From contig CANQAH010000013.1 in NCBI GenBank assembly GCA_947588885.1, positions 1 through 34,768 on the forward strand: a stretch of 34,768 nucleotides of DNA. The letters run 5' to 3'. The notes beneath the pieces are model-generated. The model was not told where the DNA came from. It saw only the letters and a program-made list of their open reading frames with translations, and searched no databases. This DNA comes from an uncultured Clostridia bacterium. Its GTDB lineage: Bacteria > Bacillota > Clostridia > TANB77 > CAG-508. Every line of letters starts with the position of its first letter. The first letter of the stretch is position 1. A program made the translations under genes and the position numbers. Of this stretch, positions 1-8,241 are shown one piece after another.

Positions 1-3000
1 AAGTGCCTTGCGTCTGCTTCTTCTTTTTTTCTATCCATATATTGAAGCATTGCTTGTGGTCTTATTGAAGTTGTAATAAAACCATTGAATAATTCATCCA
101 TTATTACATTTGGATTGAAAATTATATTTTTTGCCTCCTGATTATAAGAATAAGTTCTAACTAATGTTCTTAAATCATGTACAATGTCATCTGTTTTTTG
201 AATTGATGGTCTATCAGTATTTTTTATTTCCTTTGTAAGATTGTGTAAATCAAATAAAGTATCTCTATATTGAGACAATATTGCAAGTTCCTCTGAGGAT
301 AATTTTTTTATATTTTCTTCTGGATTACCTTGAAGTATTGTTGTTATCCTTTTCCCTTCAGTAATAACATTGCAATAATCTCTTAATGACTCATTATTAG
401 AGTCTAATGAAATTTTGAATAAATCTTCTAATATTAGTGTGTCTCTTTCTTCAGTTGTTTTACCTTTGAATGATTTTATGCTTTCATTTTGCTTTTCATA
501 AAATGAACCAAGCTGGAATAATCTAAAATTTTTCATAAATTCAGGAACATTGTTGTAAGTAAATAAATTATATGCACTATCTAAAACTTGATTAAATTCT
601 TGCTTACTTTTTCCGAGATTTTGCATATATAATTTTTGTATAACTGAATTTATATTTATAGACTCGTTCTGTAATTGACTATATGAAGATAGGTCTACTA
701 ATTTTTTTCTATCAATATCTTCATCAAATAGCAAAGCTTTTAGAGCAACATCTTTTTTTGAATTGATTAATGTAGTTATTGTTTCTTGATCTAATGTTGT
801 TTTTCCTTGAAAAATGTTATTTAATCTGCTAACTGGATAAGAATCTAATATTTCTGCTGCTAATTCTAAGCTTTCTGGAGATTTTACAATATAGTTTTCA
901 AAAATTTTCACTTTAATATCATCATCTAACGTATCATATAACATAAATTGCTTATCAGGATGTAGATTGATTAAAGCATTATATAAATCCCCAATATGTT
1001 TATCTTTTTCTTCTGTATCAAGTGAAGAAAATACATCATTAATTGCGTTTACTTGTAATTCATGAAATTTATTAGTAACTTCTGGATGCGAAATCAAATT
1101 AAATTGCTTTGAAAGTGCCATTAAAGTATTTCCTATATTTTCTTTTTTTTCACTTTCGTTCATTGCATTGTAATTATTTTTAATTTTTTCTAGTCTAGTT
1201 GAAATAAAAATATCAGCTAATGTGATATTTATATTACTAGGAGGAATGGTTTCTGACATTTTATGACTATTATATAATATGTATGCTAATCTTTCTTCTG
1301 TTAAGAAAAAAGAATTAGGATTTTTTATAATACTATTTTTTAATCCTTCTATAAATTCTTCTGATATCAATGGCGCAAAATTTAATTCTGATTCATTATT
1401 AAACATGTTTGTGTATTGTGAGTAAATTGATTCTAATGTATCAGGAGAAGTTGTTTCTAAAATATCATTTATTATAAATTTTGAATTGTAGCTAGATCTA
1501 TTATATACAGCTTGTGTAAAATCATTAAAATGTATAATTTTATCTTTGTCATCCAAGGCCTCAAAAAATTGAGGATATGTATGAGATTCTAAATATCCTA
1601 TTTGGGCAGCTGTTTCTATGGTTAATTGAAAATATTTATTTTTATCACTTGAATCTAATGATGAAAATAAAGTCAAAATAGATTCTAGCTTTTTTTCGTA
1701 AATTTCTGAATTTAAATTAGTTTTATTAGATATATCATGTTTTTCTGCATCTAAATCAAATTCACTATATAATTTAGAAATGTTTTCTATTACTTCAGGA
1801 TAATGTTGCACTTGCGGATTTTGTAGATAATTATTTACTAATCTATGGCAGTCTGCTATATTACTAATAATAACCAAATCATTAATTTTTATATTTTGCT
1901 GTTTTAATGATTGTAGTTTTTCTTCACTTATTATTTGTGTATTATTGTCGATAGCAAAATTTTGAAAATCAGTTAATAAAGCATTATAACTGTGTAATTT
2001 ATCTAGTACATAGTTTATATCTTGAACATTTGTGCCGTTGATTATATTAATAAATGCTTGATTTCTATCTGCAGAATTTAATCTTTCAATTATATGAAAT
2101 TGATCATCCATACCGCTATATTGAAGAGTTCTGGTACTTTCTATGACATCACGTGCAATATATTTATGTAATGATTTATCAAGAACTGAAACATATAATT
2201 CAAATTCATGTGCATCATCTAAATATCCGAATATTTCTTTATAGTATTGTTCTTGCTGGCTTGCAGGAATATTTCTAAAAACTCTTAAAGATGAGGATGA
2301 CTTAGATGGAAGGTTTGATTTTCTTATAATTGAAAAAGTATCATCTAAAACACCTACTCTTTCATTTTCAGGTAACATTTCAAAACATAAAGAAATATTG
2401 TTGTCAATATATATTGTATCTCTGTTTTTGTATAATTCTAAAATATCCTTATATTGTTCTATTCTATCTTCCTCTGGAATTTGCTGCATATATCTTGAAT
2501 CTAAGTCAGCTCTGAAAAAAGCAGAAAAATGTTCTTTTTTTTGCTCTGGTGTGAAATTTGAAAAAAAATGATATGCTATTTCTGGCTGGGAATATCTATT
2601 TCTAAGTTTTTCTACTATTTCACTTAATTGTCTATTTGTTTTAGACTGAAAATCAATTGATGAACAAATCATGTTTAAAGTATCAATTGAATAGTTTGAT
2701 GTATCAAGATCTGAATGATCAAATACATAACTTACTAATTCAGTAGAAAATGCATCACGTGACTTTTGATCTAAAGAATCATATATCCTATGTAAAGCTT
2801 CATTTATTGAACTGTCAGAATGCAAATTGCTAACTGAGCGTATGATATTAGCAGTATTAGATTTAATTGCACCATTTCCCATAGATGAAATTAATTCAGT
2901 TGTTTGAGTTAAATTTTCATCATCATGAGCAGTAACATAAGAAACTAATGAAGAACCAAATAAATTAGGCGCAAAATTTGCTATTATTCTTCTTGAAAAA

Positions 3001-3077
3001 CGGCCATGCAAGCCTGCATTTAAAATACCTTGGCGAATTTTTGAAAATCTACTTTGTTTTGATGGTAATTCTGCCAT
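1..3077 (-). CDS. Large unrecognised protein, C-terminus beyond window
   Basis: An uninterrupted reading frame of 1025 codons runs from an ATG at 3077 to the left edge, so the C-terminus is missing. The start is fixed by a GGAGG ribosome binding site seven nt upstream. The protein is hydrophilic, rich in Asn, Ser, Lys and Glu, with no signal peptide or membrane segment. It begins MAELPSKQSRFSKIRQG. Most of it looks like consecutive amphipathic helices with recurring short phrases such as FSSLD(T/S), LESIYSQY and LSSEELAIL, as in helical-repeat scaffolds, but I cannot define a regular repeat. I recognise no domain. An extended -10 promoter and a long palindrome lie upstream. It resembles the gene at 5904-7919 only in style (large, lysine/asparagine-rich, lineage-specific). 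Confident as a gene; function unknown. Confidence 0.85.
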   Translation of the reverse strand, partial: MAELPSKQSRFSKIRQGILNAGLHGRFSRRIIANFAPNLFGSSLVSYVTAHDDENLTQTTELISSMGNGAIKSNTANIIRSVSNLHSDSSINEALHRIYDSLDQKSRDAFSTELVSYVFDHSDLDTSNYSIDTLNMICSSIDFQSKTNRQLSEIVEKLRNRYSQPEIAYHFFSNFTPEQKKEHFSAFFRADLDSRYMQQIPEEDRIEQYKDILELYKNRDTIYIDNNISLCFEMLPENERVGVLDDTFSIIRKSNLPSKSSSSLRVFRNIPASQQEQYYKEIFGYLDDAHEFELYVSVLDKSLHKYIARDVIESTRTLQYSGMDDQFHIIERLNSADRNQAFINIINGTNVQDINYVLDKLHSYNALLTDFQNFAIDNNTQIISEEKLQSLKQQNIKINDLVIISNIADCHRLVNNYLQNPQVQHYPEVIENISKLYSEFDLDAEKHDISNKTNLNSEIYEKKLESILTLFSSLDSSDKNKYFQLTIETAAQIGYLESHTYPQFFEALDDKDKIIHFNDFTQAVYNRSSYNSKFIINDILETTSPDTLESIYSQYTNMFNNESELNFAPLISEEFIEGLKNSIIKNPNSFFLTEERLAYILYNSHKMSETIPPSNINITLADIFISTRLEKIKNNYNAMNESEKKENIGNTLMALSKQFNLISHPEVTNKFHELQVNAINDVFSSLDTEEKDKHIGDLYNALINLHPDKQFMLYDTLDDDIKVKIFENYIVKSPESLELAAEILDSYPVSRLNNIFQGKTTLDQETITTLINSKKDVALKALLFDEDIDRKKLVDLSSYSQLQNESININSVIQKLYMQNLGKSKQEFNQVLDSAYNLFTYNNVPEFMKNFRLFQLGSFYEKQNESIKSFKGKTTEERDTLILEDLFKISLDSNNESLRDYCNVITEGKRITTILQGNPEENIKKLSSEELAILSQYRDTLFDLHNLTKEIKNTDRPSIQKTDDIVHDLRTLVRTYSYNQEAKNIIFNPNVIMDELFNGFITTSIRPQAMLQYMDRKKEEADARH

Positions 3078-3099
3078 GACTTTTATCCTCCATTTTACA

Positions 3100-3129
3100 T
3101 ATATATCAAATTTTATATTAAAATGTCGA
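3100..3129 (-). promoter_or_regulatory. Candidate promoter of the large left-edge gene
   Basis: On the minus strand a TCGACA -35 (3129-3124) is followed after 18 nt by TATATA (3105-3100), preceded by TG to make an extended -10. It lies just upstream of the GGAGG site. Assignment is by eye. Confidence 0.4.
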
Positions 3130-3163
3130 TATATACAATTAAATATCAGTTAAATTTATATTA

Positions 3164-3200
3164 CAAAATGTTCAAAAAATTAATTTTTTTGAACATTTTG
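3164..3200. repeat. 16-bp perfect palindrome upstream of left-edge gene
   Basis: The arms CAAAATGTTCAAAAAA (3164-3179) and TTTTTTGAACATTTTG (3185-3200) are perfectly complementary around a 5-nt centre. It lies between the three-hairpin element at 3207 and the promoter of the left-edge gene. It could be an operator, a bidirectional terminator or a decayed mobile-element end; nothing in the sequence decides. Confidence 0.6.
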
Positions 3201-3206
3201 GTTCAA

Positions 3207-3352
3207 GGAGCAAAAGCATCTGTCAAAGAAAAAATTATCCTGAATTATCCACGTCTTTGCTCTATGCGCCAAATTTTTGTTAAAAAAATTGTGTACAAAT
3301 TGGGCGAAGCCTTTATATAATAGGAAATGCAAAGCATTTTCCTATTATATAA
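3207..3352 (+). repeat. Three-hairpin intergenic element, copy 1 (full)
   Basis: Full-length copy. SL1 is closed by GGAGCAAA and TTTGCTC, where other copies have AGAACAAA and TTTGTTCT, a compensatory A-T to G-C change. SL2 is GCGCCAAATTT pairing across a T/A-rich loop with AAATTGGGCG. SL3 is TATATAATAGGAAATGC pairing with GCATTTTCCTATTATAT. The SL3 end touches the T-tract of the amylase terminator. The gap 3078-3402 is otherwise filled by promoter, palindrome and terminator. Confidence 0.85.
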
Positions 3353-3355
3353 GAA

Positions 3356-3386
3356 AGAGGGACGCCATTAAGAATGGTGCCCCTCT
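3356..3386 (-). terminator. Intrinsic terminator of GH13 gene
   Basis: Read on the minus strand, GAGGGGCACCATT pairs with AATGGCGTCCCTC (one G-U, one mismatch) around a 3-nt loop and is followed by TTTCTT. It lies 17 nt after the amylase stop codon. Confidence 0.75.
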
Positions 3387-3402
3387 GCTTAGAAACGTAG
3401 AA

Positions 3403-5229
3403 TTATTCAATTACAATTGCATCATATGGTAGGATATACTGATTAAATAAATTATCTTCATTGAGACTAAATATTTTTTTGCCAGAGATATAATCAGAAA
3501 TATATAACCGTTCATCTGATCTATTTATGATAAATTTTATATTACCTCTGTTATAAACTAACTTATCTTCGTCAATATACTCTAATTTGAAATTTGAACT
3601 ATCAGAAAAAGTTGCTCTTCTTGTGATTCTGAAATTTCCCATCATACAGTAAAAATGATAAATCTTTTCATTTATATTGTTCCATGGAAAAGGCTTTCTG
3701 TTAAATGGATCTTTAAAACCTGTTAAACCAGCTTCATCTCCTGCAAATATTGAAGGAATTCCTGGTAAAGTATATTGCAAAAATACGGCAAGTTTGTGTA
3801 ACTTTTCAGCAAGAATTTTCTTTTCCGTAGGTATTTGCTCGTGCTCTGCTTCCCAACTTCTGAACTTATACGTATTAAAAGAACCATGTTCAAACCAATA
3901 ATTATCTTTTTCCATGTCCCAAACGTTTTCAAATTGGTCGCTTTCTTTCATAAAATCACCAACTAAAATATTTGGAATTCTTGGAATATCATGTGAAGAA
4001 ATGAATATTGGAGATACTGCCAAGGCATCAGGAGGATACAAATTTGCAACCTCATTTATAATGCGTTTGAAGTTTTTATAATTTCCCCATCTTAAGTAAC
4101 GATAAATGGCATTTGCAAATTGATAGTTCATAACACCATCTAATTCATCACCATAAAGAAATTCACGATAATCTCCTATTATAGCGTTCTTCCACACTTC
4201 TCCAAGTAGATATTTACTAAAATGATTTCTGATATACTTTAAAACAAAATCAGATAAATTATCTGCTACGTCAAGTCTGATACCATCCATAAAATTTTGA
4301 TAACGGTCAAGCCAGCTAGCTAAATGTTTAAAATAGTTTTCACTATTTTTATTGAATTCGACTAAATGACTATATCCCCACCAATATTTAGGAACAGTAT
4401 ACTTTTGTTCCCAATCGTACATGTCTGGATCATATTCAAGTAGTTTATTCTCATTGCTGGAGTGATTAAATACTAAATCGACAATTAAGGAAATCCCCAA
4501 TGTATTTGCCTTTTCATGCAATTCTTTTAAGTCATCCCATGTACCAACCATTTCATCGATCTCTTCAAAATCTACAATATCATATCTATTTGAGGATGGG
4601 CTTTTGAAAATTGGAGTAAGGTAAATAACAGTAACATTTAAAGACTTAATATAAGGCAATTTATTGATAATTCCTCTAAGATTGCCTCCGTAAAACTGAT
4701 TGTTACGATAAATTCCGTCACTATCCGGTCTCCATTTAGGTTCTTGATTCCAATCTACAATTTTAAATTTTGTATTGTTCTTTACTTTTTCATAGCAGAA
4801 AGTATCTACAAAAATTTGATACATTATACCGCCTTTTACCCAATCTGGTGTTTGAAGAGATGAATAATAAATGAATAGCTTCCAAAATGCATGATTTCTA
4901 GTATTAGTTATAATAGCTTCATCTTCATTTTCATTATACATAACATACTTTGTTACATTATTGATTTTTAACTGAATAAAAAAAGTCCGATATCCAGGTG
5001 TACTAAAGCTAAAAAATCCTGTAAAAAAACTTGCTTCATTGTTTGATTTGGAAACGTCGTATTTTAACTCACATTCTTGCGTACCAGGTGTTTCACCATG
5101 TCTGTTAAAAAGTACTTTTACTTCTTTTACATAGCCAAAACTGTTCGGTATCCGTAGAGCAATTTCCATTTTTTCATTTGTTTTTAAAGACATTTTGTAA
5201 TCGACGACAACATCATTGTTTTTAAGCAT
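3403..5229 (-). CDS. GH13 alpha-glycosidase (neopullulanase/maltogenic amylase type)
   Basis: A 608-residue alpha-amylase superfamily enzyme expected to cleave alpha-glucans or maltodextrins in the cytoplasm, as no signal peptide is present. Residues 1-110 look like the N-terminal beta domain typical of cyclomaltodextrinases and neopullulanases. The TIM barrel starts near MYQIFVDTF (136-144). All four GH13 signatures are visible: DLVFNHSS (251-258), GIRLDVAD with nucleophile D320, GEVW with acid/base E344, and SSHDIPR with D414. PGIPSIFAGDEAG (489-501) is the usual late-barrel motif. The start ATG has a GGAGG site 10 nt upstream and a promoter at 5298-5326, so the gene is monocistronic. The exact substrate cannot be read from the sequence. 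MYQIFVDTF replaces the more usual YQIFPDRF. Confidence 0.92.
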   Translation of the reverse strand: MLKNNDVVVDYKMSLKTNEKMEIALRIPNSFGYVKEVKVLFNRHGETPGTQECELKYDVSKSNNEASFFTGFFSFSTPGYRTFFIQLKINNVTKYVMYNENEDEAIITNTRNHAFWKLFIYYSSLQTPDWVKGGIMYQIFVDTFCYEKVKNNTKFKIVDWNQEPKWRPDSDGIYRNNQFYGGNLRGIINKLPYIKSLNVTVIYLTPIFKSPSSNRYDIVDFEEIDEMVGTWDDLKELHEKANTLGISLIVDLVFNHSSNENKLLEYDPDMYDWEQKYTVPKYWWGYSHLVEFNKNSENYFKHLASWLDRYQNFMDGIRLDVADNLSDFVLKYIRNHFSKYLLGEVWKNAIIGDYREFLYGDELDGVMNYQFANAIYRYLRWGNYKNFKRIINEVANLYPPDALAVSPIFISSHDIPRIPNILVGDFMKESDQFENVWDMEKDNYWFEHGSFNTYKFRSWEAEHEQIPTEKKILAEKLHKLAVFLQYTLPGIPSIFAGDEAGLTGFKDPFNRKPFPWNNINEKIYHFYCMMGNFRITRRATFSDSSNFKLEYIDEDKLVYNRGNIKFIINRSDERLYISDYISGKKIFSLNEDNLFNQYILPYDAIVIE

Positions 5230-5297
5230 AATAAGTAACCTCCTTTAATTAAAGAACATGTTACCTTCTTAAAATAAAACTACCTACTTGCAATCTT

Positions 5298-5326
5298 AAT
5301 TTACTATTTTTTTCATATCTTGTCAA
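5298..5326 (-). promoter_or_regulatory. Promoter of GH13 gene
   Basis: TTGACA (5326-5321), 17-nt spacer, TAAATT (5303-5298) on the minus strand. The -35 box directly abuts the truncated end of the three-hairpin element copy at 5327. Confidence 0.6.
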
Positions 5327-5354
5327 CAAATTTGGCGAAGCCTTTATATAATAA
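5327..5354 (+). repeat. Three-hairpin element, copy 2 (remnant)
   Basis: Remnant with ACAAATTTGGCGAAGCC (right arm of SL2) and the left arm of SL3, TTTATATAAT. The SL3 end runs into the terminator of the 5402 gene. Confidence 0.65.
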
Positions 5355-5356
5355 TT

Positions 5357-5394
5357 AAAGCAGATAATATATAATTTTATATATTGTCTGCTTT
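5357..5394 (-). terminator. Intrinsic terminator of the 114-residue protein gene
   Basis: On the minus strand AAAGCAGACAATATATA pairs with TATATATTATCTGCTTT around an AT loop, then TAATTATT. It begins directly after the stop codon of the 5402-5746 gene. Confidence 0.7.
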
Positions 5395-5401
5395 TGTTTT
5401 A

Positions 5402-5746
5402 TTATCTTTCAGTACTATTTGGAGATTTAAATAAATTGTTAGGATCATATTTTTTTCTGGTTTCTTCATCAAACTGGTTTAATATTCTATCAAAGGCTTC
5501 TTTTTCTTCTGGAGTTGCAATATAACTTCTAAATATCATGTATGTCATTACTAAAGTTTCTTCACATACATCTTGCTCATAAAGTTTTTTATTTTTGTCT
5601 ATATTTACTTGTAGATCTGGAATTCTGTGCTTTTGAAGTTCATTAATAAGTTTTGATGGTATTTTATTTCTTATACGTTCAGGGTAAATATTTAATATTT
5701 CTAGAACTTCAGTTGCCATTCTTTTATAATTACTTTCATTAACCAT
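5402..5746 (-). CDS. Small helical conserved clostridial protein
   Basis: A 114-residue hydrophilic protein starting MVNESNYKRMATEVLEIL. The ATG at 5746 is preferred over a TTG four codons upstream because GGAGG lies 5 nt before the ATG and overlaps the TTG-initiated codons. The layout (N-terminal helix, then YPERIRNKIPSKLINEL, then a central VNIDKNKKLYEQDV stretch, then an acidic Glu-rich helix) resembles small conserved proteins of unknown function I know from Clostridia, which have a KIP-x-K(L/F)I core. No catalytic motif, membrane segment or signal is seen. It has its own promoter (5810-5839) and terminator (5357-5394), so it is probably a single-gene unit. Function unknown. Confidence 0.8.
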   Translation of the reverse strand: MVNESNYKRMATEVLEILNIYPERIRNKIPSKLINELQKHRIPDLQVNIDKNKKLYEQDVCEETLVMTYMIFRSYIATPEEKEAFDRILNQFDEETRKKYDPNNLFKSPNSTER

Positions 5747-5809
5747 ATTTTCCTCCAAGGCTATTTAATTATTTTTGATATTTTTATAAGATTTTCTTTT
5801 ATTATGATT

Positions 5810-5839
5810 AATATATCAGATTTTATATGTAAAAGTCTA
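5810..5839 (-). promoter_or_regulatory. Promoter of the 114-residue protein gene
   Basis: TAGACT (5839-5834), 18-nt spacer, TATATT (5815-5810) with an extended TGA just before the -10. Confidence 0.5.
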
Positions 5840-5903
5840 TAGTTACAACTAAATTTCCTATCATACAAAAATGAAGTCCTTATTTATTGATAAAAACTGC
5901 ATT

Positions 5904-7919
5904 TTATCCAAGTACTGCTGCTGGTACTAATACTGGAGCTGATGGTGGGAAAAGTAATGATATTCCAGCACATATACCTTTTACTGCAAAATACACTACT
6001 GCTGATGTACCTGCTACCATCGTAGCCTTTTTTACTCCATCTACCATAGAATTATTTTCAATAACATTTTTTGAAGACTCTGCTATTACTGCTTCATTGG
6101 GTATAACTGTGCTTTCTGAAAATTCAACTTTTGAAACATTCGGAGTAATAGCATTTTCTGGGATTTCAATTGTAGGAATCTTTGGTGTATCCTCATGATG
6201 TGATACTGCAAATGTAGGAATATTTAATGCGCTATCATATGGTTTTTCTTTTAAAATTTCTGATAAAGGTTCATTCATTAATGTATTTTCATTACTTATA
6301 TCTTCTCTGGAAATACCTTCTGATGGTTCTTTATTTGCTGCTATAATTGGACTTTTATTAGGAATTTTTACTACATCTTCTCCATTCCCTATAGGAGCTG
6401 TTACAGGCGATTGGCTAGTAACTTTTGATGTTTCATGACTTAATGAAGTTTCTGGAGAATGTTCTGTTGCCATTTCTGGCACTGTCTCTTCTTGAGGTTG
6501 TGGGTTATTTTCTTGAGAATTTTCATTTTGATTTTGTGGAGATACTATAAGTTGTAAATGTAGTAATAATTGATATAATAGCATACTTTTACCAGCAAGA
6601 GAGATTGAATTTCCTAATACTTTTCCTAGTGATCCTGCTACTTCTTTAGCATCTTTTTTATCTAGCATATCTTTTATTTTTTCACTTAAATTAATTTGTT
6701 CCTTTTGATCTGCAATTGGTAATGATTCTACATATTTTTTGTAATCTCCTAATGTTGAAATTTCTCTTATTTCTTTCTCTTTTTCAGGATGTCTATATAT
6801 TTCTCTATTTTTTAGAATTTCAAATGCAATTTTTTGATTTGTATTTAGTTTTTTATTTTCATCTTTTTCATCTTTTTGCTGTATTTTATTTCTATTTGAA
6901 AAATTATTTATTCCTGATAAAATTAAGCTTCTTACGCCCATTATACCAGCTCCTGCAATTAATCCTTTTGGCACAGATTGATTTGTTACTCTTGCTTTAA
7001 ACATACTTGATTTTGTTTCTTCAGGAAGATTTATTAATGCTAAATTAAATATTTCTTTATCTAGATTGGAAAGAATCATTCCAACTCCAACACATAAAGC
7101 TGTTTTTTCAATTCCTGAAACTACGGATTTTAATCTTTTTTTGATTCTGCCTCTAGAAAGTTCTTTATTAATATCAATTTTATTATGTAATGATTCATTT
7201 AGCTCTTCTATTAATTTAAGTTTATCTTTATTTTTTAATTTATGAATTTCATTCATCATGTTAGAATAAGGAATAATTTTAATATCTTTTCCTTTTTCAT
7301 GAAAGAAATCTTCTATTATTTTTGTTTGTTCAGGGAAAAAATGCTCTTCTATTACTTTTCCATTTTCATCTTTAACTTCTGCTAATTCATCAAGAAGTTT
7401 ATCATATTGTTTTGATTTTTCTTCTCTTTTATGTTTAGCATATGCAATTTTGGATACGAGTGTTGTACCTAATACTGTTGTTGCTCCTGCAATTGTTCTG
7501 ACTGGACATGGAAGAAACAACATTGCATCAAATAATATTCTGGAAATTCCGAGTGTTGCTACCGTTTTAGCTGCTGGAATTACAAATTTATTAGAAATAT
7601 TATTAAGAGATGTTAAAAGTGTTTTTGGTCCACCTGCTTGTATTTCATTCATAAATTCTATAATTTCTTTTTGTGCTGCTTTTTCCTGCTCTTCTATTTT
7701 CTTGAATTCTTCTCTAGGCAAAGTTGAACTTAATTGTTTTTTCAAATCTTTGTAACTTGTAAGTTTGTTATCATAATCAATATTATTTTCAAGAAGTATT
7801 TGCTTTAAAAGCTCAATATCAAGATTTTTTAAATCTTCTTTAATTAATGAATTGATTTCTTCTTGTTTTTTATTTTGAAGAGAGATAGATGGATTAATAT
7901 TATCTAATACAGCTTCCAT
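5904..7919 (-). CDS. Unrecognised 671-residue protein with hydrophobic segments
   Basis: Start ATG at 7919 follows an AGGAGG site and a good promoter (7964-7992). Residues 1-110 are charged and coiled-coil-like, with a SAP-like LLKQILLENNIDYDNKLTSY stretch. Hydrophobic, Gly/Ala-rich segments follow, such as VATLGISRILFDAMLFLP, CVGVGMILSNL and LIAGAGIMGVRSLILSG, then SLAGKSMLLYQLLLHLQLIV. A low-complexity Gln/Glu/Pro/Ser/Thr linker occupies roughly residues 465-600. The last 40 residues are strongly hydrophobic and rich in Gly, Ala, Val and Pro. This suggests a membrane-associated protein with an exposed linker, but there is no signal peptide and no family I recognise. Pore-forming or effector-like roles are possible from composition alone but unsupported. 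Confidence 0.85.
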   Translation of the reverse strand: MEAVLDNINPSISLQNKKQEEINSLIKEDLKNLDIELLKQILLENNIDYDNKLTSYKDLKKQLSSTLPREEFKKIEEQEKAAQKEIIEFMNEIQAGGPKTLLTSLNNISNKFVIPAAKTVATLGISRILFDAMLFLPCPVRTIAGATTVLGTTLVSKIAYAKHKREEKSKQYDKLLDELAEVKDENGKVIEEHFFPEQTKIIEDFFHEKGKDIKIIPYSNMMNEIHKLKNKDKLKLIEELNESLHNKIDINKELSRGRIKKRLKSVVSGIEKTALCVGVGMILSNLDKEIFNLALINLPEETKSSMFKARVTNQSVPKGLIAGAGIMGVRSLILSGINNFSNRNKIQQKDEKDENKKLNTNQKIAFEILKNREIYRHPEKEKEIREISTLGDYKKYVESLPIADQKEQINLSEKIKDMLDKKDAKEVAGSLGKVLGNSISLAGKSMLLYQLLLHLQLIVSPQNQNENSQENNPQPQEETVPEMATEHSPETSLSHETSKVTSQSPVTAPIGNGEDVVKIPNKSPIIAANKEPSEGISREDISNENTLMNEPLSEILKEKPYDSALNIPTFAVSHHEDTPKIPTIEIPENAITPNVSKVEFSESTVIPNEAVIAESSKNVIENNSMVDGVKKATMVAGTSAVVYFAVKGICAGISLLFPPSAPVLVPAAVLG

Positions 7920-7963
7920 GATATACCTCCTATTATTGTATGTAATTAAGTTATTCCATTAAT

Positions 7964-7992
7964 ATTATATCATACTTTACATAATCAGTAAA
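7964..7992 (-). promoter_or_regulatory. Promoter of the 671-residue protein gene
   Basis: TTTACT (7992-7987), 17-nt spacer, perfect TATAAT (7969-7964). The leader is about 40 nt and ends in AGGAGG. Confidence 0.7.
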
Positions 7993-8003
7993 ACATATGT
8001 TAT

Positions 8004-8163
8004 AGAACAAAAGCGGACAATACGTAATCTGCAAAAGGAAAAATTATTTTAAATTGTCCGCGTCTTTGTTCTATGCGCCAAATTTTTGTTAAAAAATTTG
8101 TGTGCAAATTTGGCGAAGCCTTTATATAATAGGAAATGCGGAGCAATTTCCTATTATATAAAA
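8004..8163 (+). repeat. Three-hairpin intergenic element, copy 3 (full, reference)
   Basis: The cleanest copy. SL1: AGAACAAAAGCGGACAAT pairs with ATTGTCCGC-GTC-TTTGTTCT (8051-8072). SL2: GCGCCAAATTT pairs with AAATTTGGCG, with an inner pairing across the A/T loop (8075-8115). SL3: TATATAATAGGAAAT pairs with ATTTCCTATTATATA (8123-8160). SL3 abuts the rho terminator T-tract. The 60-residue ORF through it is not a gene. Confidence 0.9.
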
Positions 8164-8209
8164 AATCGTTAATCAAAATCAATTTTAAAGTAGATTCTAA
8201 TTAACGATT
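8164..8209 (-). terminator. Intrinsic terminator of rho
   Basis: AATCGTTAAT pairs with ATTAACGATT (10 bp) around an AT-rich loop, followed on the minus strand by TTTTTATATAA, which is also the arm of SL3. Confidence 0.75.
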
Positions 8210-8241
8210 AAAAAATTTTATATAAAATTTAATAGATAAAA

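Noticed and set aside
3123-3320. 65-codon plus-strand ORF
   Set aside because: It covers the palindrome and element copy 1; no ribosome binding site and no protein-like composition.
8000-8182. 60-codon minus-strand ORF
   Set aside because: It lies wholly within element copy 3 and the rho terminator.
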